NCBI GenBank assembly: GCA_050699035.1
Contig: JBOHDE010000164.1
Coordinates: 1-9,067, forward strand
Reading direction: 5' to 3'
DNA from: WHTB01 sp050699035
GTDB taxonomy: Bacteria > Actinomycetota > Actinomycetes > Propionibacteriales > Nocardioidaceae
DNA: 9,067 nt
Positions 1-5,243 of this stretch are shown one piece after another; position 1 is the stretch's first letter; every line of letters begins with the position of its first letter. The position numbers were made by a program, and so were the translations under genes. The notes beneath the pieces are model-generated. The model had not been told where the DNA came from, searched no databases, and saw only the letters and a list, made by a program, of their open reading frames with translations.

Positions 1-1
1 G

Positions 2-760
2 CTCGGCGGTGGGCCCCGCCCGCCGGCACCCGGCCGGCAGCAGCCGCCCGGCACCCGTCCCGGTCCCCCGCAGGCCGGTCGGCCGTCCGGGCCGCCGGCA
101 GGTCCTCGCCAGGGGCCAGGTGCTGGTCCCGCGCGACCCGGCGGACCGGCGTCGCGGTCGGCCCAGCAGCCGCCCCGGGCCCCGGGTCGCCGCGACGAGA
201 GCGAGGACGACACCGAGGCGACCTCACCGATCGCGCTGGCCGCAGCCGCGGTCGCCGCAGCGAAGGTGCGACTCACCCGTAGCCGCGGTGACGACACCGA
301 GCAGCCGACCCAGGTCAGTGCGCCGCCGGTCGCTCGCGCCGCGCACCGCGACAATGTGCCCCGCGTTGCACCGAAGGTGCGGATGACGTCGGTCCCGGCC
401 TCCCGCCGGGCCCGGCTGCGGCTGGTGCGGGTCGACCCCTGGTCGGTGATGAAGACGTCGTTCCTGCTCTCCATCGCCTTCGGGATCATGTGTGTCGTCG
501 CTGTTTTCGTGGTCTGGTCCGTGCTAGGTGCGGCGAACGTGTTCGGCTCGATCAACACCTCCGTCGAGCAGGTCATCGAGGCGGAGTTCAAGATCGAGGA
601 CTACATCGGGATGGACCGCGTGCTCCCGTTCATGATGCTGCTCGCGGTCGTCGACGTCGTACTGCTGACCGCGATCGCCACGCTCGGGGCGTTCCTCTAC
701 AACCTCGCGGCGAGCCTGCTCGGTGGTCTCGAAGTGACCCTGGCTGAGGACAACAACTGA
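2..760 (+). CDS. DUF3566 family membrane protein, 3' part (N-terminus outside window)
   Basis: The frame is open from the left edge, so the true start lies upstream; 252 codons are visible. The first ~130 visible residues are low-complexity, rich in Pro, Gly, Arg and Ala, and probably a disordered cytoplasmic tail. The conserved domain begins near base 410 with the family-typical RLRLVRVDPWSVMKTSF segment. A first membrane helix follows (about bases 460-530, SFLLSIAFGIMCVVAVFVVW), then an extracytoplasmic loop (SINTSVEQVIEAEFKIEDY), then a second helix (about 622-728). It ends in LGGLEVTLAEDNN. In actinobacteria, DUF3566 genes normally sit directly after gyrA and before tRNA-Ile; the tRNA here fits that, and gyrA would lie just outside the window. 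The biochemical role is unknown. An internal GTG at 266 could be read as a start, but the frame upstream is open and of the composition usual for the family's N-terminal extension, so I treat the gene as partial. Confidence 0.93.
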   Translation, partial: LGGGPRPPAPGRQQPPGTRPGPPQAGRPSGPPAGPRQGPGAGPARPGGPASRSAQQPPRAPGRRDESEDDTEATSPIALAAAAVAAAKVRLTRSRGDDTEQPTQVSAPPVARAAHRDNVPRVAPKVRMTSVPASRRARLRLVRVDPWSVMKTSFLLSIAFGIMCVVAVFVVWSVLGAANVFGSINTSVEQVIEAEFKIEDYIGMDRVLPFMMLLAVVDVVLLTAIATLGAFLYNLAASLLGGLEVTLAEDNN

Positions 761-785
761 CCGTCGCCCGGGCGGTCCTGGCGGT

Positions 786-815
786 TTGGGACCGGCGTTG
801 GCGATGGGGTAATCT
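786..815 (+). promoter_or_regulatory. Candidate promoter of tRNA-Ile
   Basis: TTGGGA at 786-791 and TAATCT at 810-815 are separated by 18 bp and resemble the -35 and -10 boxes of a housekeeping sigma-factor promoter. Transcription would start about 30 nt before the mature tRNA at 853. This is an inference from spacing and consensus only; read-through from the upstream gene is also possible. Confidence 0.42.
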
Positions 816-852
816 TTCGGCTCGGTCCACACTGGCGGCCGGCACCCCACGC

Positions 853-926
853 GGGCCTATAGCTCAGACGGTTAGAGCGCTTCCCTGATAAGGAAGAGGT
901 CAGAGGTTCAAGTCCTCTTAGGCCCA
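853..926 (+). tRNA. tRNA-Ile (anticodon GAT)
   Basis: A full cloverleaf can be drawn. The 7-bp acceptor stem pairs GGGCCTA (853-859) with TAGGCCC (919-925), with discriminator A926. The D arm contains AGCTCAGACGGTTAGAGC. The anticodon arm is CTTCC, loop CTGATAA, GGAAG, with anticodon GAT at 887-889. The T arm is AGAGG, loop TTCAAGT, CCTCT. The 3' CCA is not encoded: ACC is followed by C. Its 3' third (895-927) is repeated imperfectly at 6967-6999, so this gene may be the target of a past integration. Confidence 0.97.
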
Positions 927-927
927 C
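895..927 (+). repeat. Direct repeat, left copy (putative attL inside tRNA-Ile)
   Basis: This segment runs from the anticodon 3' stem to just past the acceptor end. It aligns without gaps to 6967-6999, with 29 of 33 bases identical (mismatches at 905, 910, 918 and 920). The match stops at 928. Integrases that use tRNA genes commonly recombine in this part of the gene and leave a reconstituted tRNA at one end and a 3' fragment at the other. The attL label is inference. Confidence 0.5.
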
Positions 928-945
928 CCCACAGAAGTGCAGGTC

Positions 946-972
946 AGCGGCGGTGCTGCCCTGTAGGCCGCT
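946..972 (+). terminator. Weak hairpin after tRNA-Ile
   Basis: AGCGGC (946-951) can pair with GCCGCT (967-972) across a 15-nt loop, about 20 nt after the tRNA. There is no T-run, and the stem is short. It could end the tRNA transcript, but the support is weak. Confidence 0.22.
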
Positions 973-1015
973 ACTCCTCGCATCGAGGTTGCGCGTATGT
1001 ACGCCGGGCGCCTGG

Positions 1016-1329
1016 TCACGCCCCCATGGTCGTGGAGGGTGGCCTGGCCGTGTAGCTCTCCAGCACGTCGGCGAGTTCTTTGGGGCCGGCTGAGGGCGAC
1101 GGAGTGGCTGCCGGCAATCTCGTCTGGGACGATGCCCAGGCGTTCGGCGACCAGCTGGCGGAAGAAGTCGGGTGGGAAGAAGCGGTCCTCGCTGCACAGG
1201 ACGAACTTTGGTCGGTACGTCCGGCCAGGCATCCAGTGGCCACGGTTCGGCCATCGAGGCCTGTGACGGGTGAGCTCGCTCGTGGCTCATCGCCGCCTCG
1301 GCGAGCTCTCGTGGTACGTCGTGGTAGCT
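1016..1329 (-). pseudogene. Alpha/beta hydrolase, C-terminal remnant with two frameshifts
   Basis: Reading the minus strand through three frames restores about 103 residues of an alpha/beta-hydrolase C-terminus: SYHDVPRELAEAAM..., EPWPLDAWPDVPT, KFVLCSEDRFFPPDFF, AERLGIVPDEIAGSHSVALS, RPKELADVLESYTA, then the stop at 1016-1018. The acid of the triad (Asp in SEDRFF) and the catalytic His (GSHSVALSRP) are present. The nucleophile Ser, the oxyanion-hole region and roughly the first two thirds of the protein are absent. Two single-base insertions break the frame: one extra base in the TTT at 1207-1209 (plus strand) and one in the GGGG at 1082-1085. The length arithmetic closes exactly with two extra bases. 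Homology stops at about 1329, three bases from the start of the divergent LysR remnant. Divergent LysR/hydrolase pairs are common in actinomycetes, so this looks like a collapsed pair. The enzyme's substrate cannot be inferred. Confidence 0.82.
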
Positions 1330-1331
1330 CT

Positions 1332-2023
1332 GTGGAGCTGCGGCACCTGACGACGATGGCCACCATCGTCGAGGAGGGCACGTTCGGGCGGGCGGGCGCG
1401 CGGCTCGGCTTCACCCAGTCGACGGTCAGTCAGCAGATCGCCGCACTGGAAAGAGCCGTCGGCGGCCGAGCGCCCCGACTGCGAGATCAGGATGTCCGAT
1501 GTGGACCCGGACGATCCACACCTCGGCGACCTGGACCTGCTGTTCTACGACGTACCCGTCGACGGCGAGTTCGAGCACGTCAAGCTGCTCGACGATCCCT
1601 ACCTGCTCGTGGCCCGACCGGGCGACTTTCCCGACGGCCAGGTACGAATGAAGCGGCTCGATGGTAGCCGATGGTGGGCTGCCATCCGACCTGCGACCAG
1701 CCGTGGATGGAGCGGGCACTCTCCGATGCCGGTGCGCGACCGCGGATCGTCTTCCGGTCCCCGGGGAACGAGACGATCCTGTCGATGGTGCGGGCCGGGA
1801 TGGGATCGGCGGTGTTGCCGTGGCTCGCCCTGCACGGATCCGACGCCTGGTCCGACGACCGGCTCAGAATCCACGAACTGCGGCCAGTGCTGGCCCGCGG
1901 GATCTATCTCCATTGGCCGGCCGGATCTGCCCAGTCCCACTGGCGGCACGGGCGATCGAGATCGCCATCGAGGTCGCAGCTGACCTTGCAAAGCAGCCCC
2001 AGCCGACGTCCACAGCACCGTAG
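1332..2023 (+). pseudogene. LysR-family transcriptional regulator, decayed (internal deletion and two frameshifts)
   Basis: A GTG at 1332 opens VELRHLTTMATIVEEGTFGR and AGARLGFTQSTVSQQIAALE, a typical LysR winged-helix N-terminus with its helix-turn-helix at about residues 20-42. At 1461-1473 the frame switches directly to the effector-binding domain (AERPDCEIRM, then GDLDLLFYD and LLDDPYLLVARPGDFPDGQV). About 90 residues that intact relatives carry between these parts are therefore missing. A one-base loss at 1669-1670 moves the frame to MVGCHPTCDQPWMERAL, ...NETILSMVRAGMGSAVLPWL and ...LHWPAGSAQS. A second one-base loss in the CCC at 1936-1938 moves it to PLAARAIEIAIEVAADLAKQ, ending at TAG 2021-2023. 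It cannot encode a working regulator. It presumably once controlled the divergent hydrolase. I see no strong ribosome binding site before the GTG. Confidence 0.88.
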
Positions 2024-2053
2024 CGTCACCCCGTGGGAGTCGTAACTGCCATC

Positions 2054-2071
2054 GTTTCAAGCCCTCGAAAC
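2054..2071 (+). promoter_or_regulatory. Inverted repeat GTTTC-N8-GAAAC before the RibD-like gene
   Basis: GTTTC (2054-2058) and GAAAC (2067-2071) form a perfect 5-bp inverted repeat, with the outer end 13 bp from the ATG at 2085. It could be an operator or a small hairpin in the leader. The arms are short, so chance is a real alternative. Confidence 0.22.
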
Positions 2072-2084
2072 ACCGGGAGATGTG

Positions 2085-2663
2085 ATGGGCACTGTGGTGA
2101 TGCACAACGTCGTGTCGGTGGACGGCTTCATCGCCGACGCGGAGGATCAGGTCGGCCCGCTGTTCGACTGGTACTCCAACGGCGAGGCCGAGCTCGGCGA
2201 AGGTGGCGCGCTCAGGGTGTCGCAAGCCTCGGCCGAGTACGTCCGGCCGATGTGGGCGAGCATCGGGTCGATGGTGATCGGGCGTCACCTGTTCGACATG
2301 ACCAACGGTTGGGAGGGGTCGCCGCCGGCGGGCGAGCACGTGGTCGTGGTGTCGCACCGGCCCAAGCCCGAGGGGTGGCACCCTGAGGCGTCGTACCACT
2401 TCGTCGATGATGTGGCCCAGGCGATTGCGAAGGCCAAGGAGCTCGCCGGGGAGCGAACCGTCGCCGTGGCGGCGGGCGAGGTCGGCGGGCAGGCGTTCGC
2501 CCTCGGCCTGGTCGACGAGGTGGCGATGGACGTCGTGCCCGTGGTCTTCGGCTCAGGCAAGCGGTACTTCGGGTCGGTCGAGGCCCAGCACCTGCTCGAG
2601 GACCCGCGCACGGTGATCCAGGGCGACCGGGTGCTGCATCTGCTCTATCGAGTCAGTCGCTAG
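2085..2663 (+). CDS. Dihydrofolate reductase family protein (RibD C-terminal-like)
   Basis: The 192-residue protein is a usual full length for single-domain RibD_C/DHFR-like reductases of actinobacteria, which are presumed NADPH-dependent; these are not proven folate enzymes. Visible landmarks are the N-terminal strand and loop VVMHNVVSVDGFIA (residues 4-17), GRHLFD (66-71), the strand VVVVSHR (86-92), a glycine-rich cofactor loop GEVGGQ (131-136) and the C-terminal block DEVAMDVVPVVFGSGKRYF (144-162). I chose ATG 2085 because GGGAG at 2075-2079 lies 5 nt before it; the GTG at 2082 is too close to that site. The next gene, of the DinB family, starts 46 bp after the stop on the same strand, so the two are probably co-transcribed. 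Substrate unknown. Confidence 0.9.
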   Translation: MGTVVMHNVVSVDGFIADAEDQVGPLFDWYSNGEAELGEGGALRVSQASAEYVRPMWASIGSMVIGRHLFDMTNGWEGSPPAGEHVVVVSHRPKPEGWHPEASYHFVDDVAQAIAKAKELAGERTVAVAAGEVGGQAFALGLVDEVAMDVVPVVFGSGKRYFGSVEAQHLLEDPRTVIQGDRVLHLLYRVSR

Positions 2664-2709
2664 CGAGCGACGACCGCCGCTGGATATTCGGTGGCGCCCG
2701 GAGGCCGGA

Positions 2710-3333
2710 ATGGCCGAGTATGCCGTGATGACCATCTCGGATGCGAGTGAACCCGTCACGTCGCGGTGGACGAAGTCGACCGTGTTCCGCGACATGTGGG
2801 TCGACCCGGACGACGACCCGCGCGAAACAGCTGTCGAGGCCGTCGACGAACGCGGCATACTGCTCGACTATTTGCGCCATTACCGGCTGACGTTCGAGAT
2901 GAAGTGTGCCGACCTGGACGCCGAGCAGCTCGCCCGGCGATCCGTACCACCGTCCACGATGTCCCTGCTCGGGCTAGTGCGGCACCTGGCCGAGGATGAG
3001 CGACACGTTCGCCGGGTGATGGCCGGTGAGGACGCGCCGAAGCTGTACTGCACCGACGAGGACCGCGACGGCGACTGGAACGGCGCGATCGCCGACCCGG
3101 CAGTCGTGGAGGACGCCTGGCGGCAGTGGCGGGCCGAGATGGAGCTCACCGACCAGTTCGTGGCCGGAGTCGCCGACCTCGGCACCATGAACGCCGGCGT
3201 CTCCGACCTCGGCCCCGACGGAGCGGACTTGCAGCTTCGCGACATCCTGGTGGCGCAGATCGCAGAGTACGCGCGGCACTGCGGCCACGCCGATCTCCTG
3301 CGCGAGTGCATCGACGGCCGCGTCGGCCAGTAA
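2710..3333 (+). CDS. DinB / DUF664 family protein
   Basis: This 207-residue cytosolic protein has the four-helix-bundle signature of DUF664 in the DinB-like superfamily, whose members bind a divalent metal through His residues; several act as thiol-dependent transferases. Landmarks are GILLDYLRHYRLTFEMKCAD (49-68), STMSLLGLVRHLAEDERHVR (82-101, with H92) and the C-terminal LRDILVAQIAEYARHCGHAD (176-195, with H190 and H193), followed by LLRECIDGRVGQ. As I recall the family, the position of A182 (ILVAQI) is usually His, so one metal ligand may be missing. GGAGG at 2700-2704, 5 nt before ATG 2710, supports this start; ATG 2728 is an in-frame alternative. It follows the RibD-like gene by 46 bp, a pairing seen in other actinomycetes. 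The true substrate is unknown. Confidence 0.9.
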   Translation: MAEYAVMTISDASEPVTSRWTKSTVFRDMWVDPDDDPRETAVEAVDERGILLDYLRHYRLTFEMKCADLDAEQLARRSVPPSTMSLLGLVRHLAEDERHVRRVMAGEDAPKLYCTDEDRDGDWNGAIADPAVVEDAWRQWRAEMELTDQFVAGVADLGTMNAGVSDLGPDGADLQLRDILVAQIAEYARHCGHADLLRECIDGRVGQ

Positions 3334-3467
3334 AGCGCCCTTCGACCGAGGCTGGCGCAGCAGCAGAAAGTCAGCAACGGTCCTGAGTCCACGCTCGTCG
3401 CGTCGTTCAGATCCTGGCTGATGCAGGGCCACGCGGATCCGCCGCTCATGGCGCAAGGAGGCCTGGG
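3334..3467. other. Intergenic gap between convergent genes
   Basis: No gene is visible here. GCGCC (3335-3339) can pair with GGCGC (3354-3358) just after the DinB stop codon, which might end that transcript, but the stem is only 5 bp and there is no T-run. Confidence 0.3.
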
Positions 3468-3974
3468 TTACGGTGCCCCGTCCATCGGTGGGCCGATGAT
3501 GTCGCATCCGGCGGCGTGTGCGGCAGGAAGCAGCCGCCGCAGCTCCGGTGGCTCGTTCGCTGCCGGAGGAAGGGCCAGCTCGGGTGCCGGCCGCCCAGTG
3601 CTGAGGAAGAACTCCTCGAAGCCGGCCGGGATCCCCAGGCCGAGCAAGCGGGCGGTCTGCGACTCCACCCGGAATGTGTGCGGGAGCCCTCGGGGTGCCC
3701 AGACGAAGTCTCCGCCTTCGACGGTCATCTCGGTCTCGTCGACGCGGAAAGTGATCGAGTCGTCGAGCACGTACCACGCCTCGTCATCGTGGTGGTGCAC
3801 GTGCAACGGCGGTGAGGGGTTTCGAGGCAGCAGATCCTCCCACACGGCCAACCGGTTGCCGGTCGCTGCGGCAACCGCCTTGAACACCATCAGGTTGTCG
3901 AGGTGCCACAACGCTGTGCCCTCGCCTGCTCGGGTGACGAACGGCTGGCCCGCCGCGACATCTGCATCGGTCAT
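3468..3974 (-). CDS. Single-domain cupin protein
   Basis: The 168-residue protein carries both cupin motifs. Motif 1 is PLHVHHHDDEAWYVLDD, with the His-x-His pair and the Glu that normally bind a metal (H58, H60 and E65 from this start). Motif 2 is GDFVWAPRGLPHTFRV, with its His at residue 99. It most resembles small cupins annotated as quercetin-dioxygenase-like, but the substrate cannot be read from sequence. The C-terminal 40 residues (ELALPPAANEPPELRRLLPA and onward) are an extension seen in this subgroup. The start at 3974 is chosen because GGGAG lies 7 nt upstream on the minus strand; the longer frame from 4034 has no ribosome binding site. It lies 63 bp after the DUF2207-like gene on the same strand and may share its transcript. 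Confidence 0.9.
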   Translation of the reverse strand: MTDADVAAGQPFVTRAGEGTALWHLDNLMVFKAVAAATGNRLAVWEDLLPRNPSPPLHVHHHDDEAWYVLDDSITFRVDETEMTVEGGDFVWAPRGLPHTFRVESQTARLLGLGIPAGFEEFFLSTGRPAPELALPPAANEPPELRRLLPAAHAAGCDIIGPPMDGAP

Positions 3975-4037
3975 CAGGCTTCTCCCTTCGGGGCCGGCAA
4001 CGGCCTTGGTTGAGACGCACGGTGAAGTGACCATGGG

Positions 4038-5138
4038 CTAGCTGTTCCAGTCGTGGTCGAACCCGTCGGTGTCCGACCAGTCGTAGCTCGGTCCGGTGTG
4101 GTCGTTCTCGTCGCGGGGGGATGAGGTTTCGGTCTCTGCGTTGCTGGCGGGCTGGCAGACCTCTCGCACGGCGGCGACCTCGTCTGCGCAGTCTGGAGTC
4201 TCCACATTGTCCTCGTCGAGCTCGCTCTGGCCGCCCTCGGATCCTTCAGTGTCCCTATCGTCGTCTTCCACAATGGCGAGCAGAGCCCGTCGTCGATCGT
4301 CCGACATCGCCGGCCGGTCAAGGAGTCCGAAGGCGACCACCCAGGGCAGCAGCTCTCGCACCACCCGGACAGCAGCGCGGGCTGTTCCTCGCCAATCAGC
4401 AGTAGCCGCGACCTGCCCCGCCAAGTAGTCACGCAGCCGAGCGAGGTCGTTGTAGCACCGCAGACCCCTCCGGGTCACCGCTAGGTGCCGATCGAAGCGG
4501 CCGATGCTCGCGACCGCCGCAGCGATCGTGATCAACGCAGCTGCAGTCACCAGACTGGCTCCGACCCTGCCGAGCATGAGCGCCACTGCACCCACGCCCG
4601 ACTCTCCCGACAGCGCTAACGCCGACGGGAGGAAGGTCACCATCACCATGACCGATCCGATCAATGCCACGGCGAGCTTCAGGACCATCGAGTCAGCAGG
4701 CTCTGCTCTCCGCAGGCCGCTCGCCCAGCCCTCGTTGGCCAGGGCCTGTGCGACTGGCCCGCGTACGCTCCGGCTGAGCTCGCGTACGTGTGTCCGTCGG
4801 TCGACCTGGCTGCTCAACCAGTGCACAAGTGCTGCCTCATGGATGGTCAGCTGATCCAGTGAAGCGTCGGTCGCGGCGACGAGCACGCCGTCATCCCCCC
4901 GCTGCAGCCGGACAACCCCCCGTCGGGCGAGGTCGAGCACCAACGCAAGCACGAGCTTGTCGTCGACATAGGGGGTTGCGTGACGCAACGACATCGCCGC
5001 CATCGCCGGCCGCAGCCCGGGCGGCACGCGCCCCTCCGCGATCTTCGTGTACGGTCCCCGCCACCCGATCTCCACCGCCAGCCAGGTAAGTGCCAGCGCA
5101 CACGCGACGCCACCGACCGCGACGTCCCACCCGCTCAT
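4038..5138 (-). CDS. DUF2207-like membrane protein with acidic C-terminal tail
   Basis: The protein has 366 residues. An N-terminal membrane helix spans about 3-26. A cytoplasmic part follows, with PPGLRPAMAAM (39-49) and a winged-helix-like stretch, DDKLVLALVLDLARRGVVRL (59-78). Two hydrophobic blocks come next (about 150-176 and 180-212). Then comes RFDRHLAVTRRGLRCYNDLA with LRDYLAG, and LLPWVVAFGLLDR (263-275). These match the C-terminal half of DUF2207 membrane proteins (the PPGL..A segment, the LLDLA-RG--R segment and LPyAvAFGl). The usual N-terminal extracellular beta domain of DUF2207 is absent. From about residue 290 the tail is strongly acidic (EDDDRDTEGSEGGQSELDED), in place of the more usual glycine-rich end. 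ATG 5138 is preceded by GGGAGGTGA on the minus strand; the upstream GTG at 5162 lies before that site. Function unknown. Confidence 0.75.
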   Translation of the reverse strand: MSGWDVAVGGVACALALTWLAVEIGWRGPYTKIAEGRVPPGLRPAMAAMSLRHATPYVDDKLVLALVLDLARRGVVRLQRGDDGVLVAATDASLDQLTIHEAALVHWLSSQVDRRTHVRELSRSVRGPVAQALANEGWASGLRRAEPADSMVLKLAVALIGSVMVMVTFLPSALALSGESGVGAVALMLGRVGASLVTAAALITIAAAVASIGRFDRHLAVTRRGLRCYNDLARLRDYLAGQVAATADWRGTARAAVRVVRELLPWVVAFGLLDRPAMSDDRRRALLAIVEDDDRDTEGSEGGQSELDEDNVETPDCADEVAAVREVCQPASNAETETSSPRDENDHTGPSYDWSDTDGFDHDWNS

Positions 5139-5215
5139 GCCCCTGTCACCTCCCGAGGGCACGAACGTTACCCGGCTCAGACCCGGGTGAGTGCGGTCCG
5201 AGGCGGGGGGCCGAG

Positions 5216-5237
5216 CTTGCGTCCTGGCCGACGCGAG
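5216..5237 (-). terminator. Terminator-like hairpin after the secreted hydrolase
   Basis: An 8-bp stem (CTTGCGTC at 5216-5223 with GACGCGAG at 5230-5237, one G-T pair) closes a 6-nt loop seven bases after the stop codon of the minus-strand hydrolase. An outer 7-bp repeat, GCGGTCC (5193-5199) with GGACCGC (5238-5244), extends the structure. There is no U-tract, as is common in actinomycete terminators. It would separate the hydrolase transcript from the DUF2207-like gene. Confidence 0.5.
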
Positions 5238-5243
5238 GGACCG

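Noticed and set aside
9..386. A 125-residue plus-strand frame at the left edge.
   Set aside because: It is an Arg/Pro-rich out-of-frame reading of the low-complexity N-terminal part of the DUF3566 gene.
2082..2084. A GTG start for the RibD-like gene.
   Set aside because: It is only 2 nt from the GGGAG site; the ATG at 2085 is better spaced.
3975..4034. An upstream start for the cupin gene at 4034.
   Set aside because: There is no ribosome binding site, whereas the ATG at 3974 has GGGAG at good spacing.
5139..5162. A GTG start at 5162 for the DUF2207-like gene.
   Set aside because: It lies upstream of the strong GGGAGGTGA site that serves the ATG at 5138.
5181..5188. Palindrome ACCCGGGT.
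   Set aside because: An 8-bp palindrome is expected by chance in DNA of this composition, and its flanks do not extend the symmetry.
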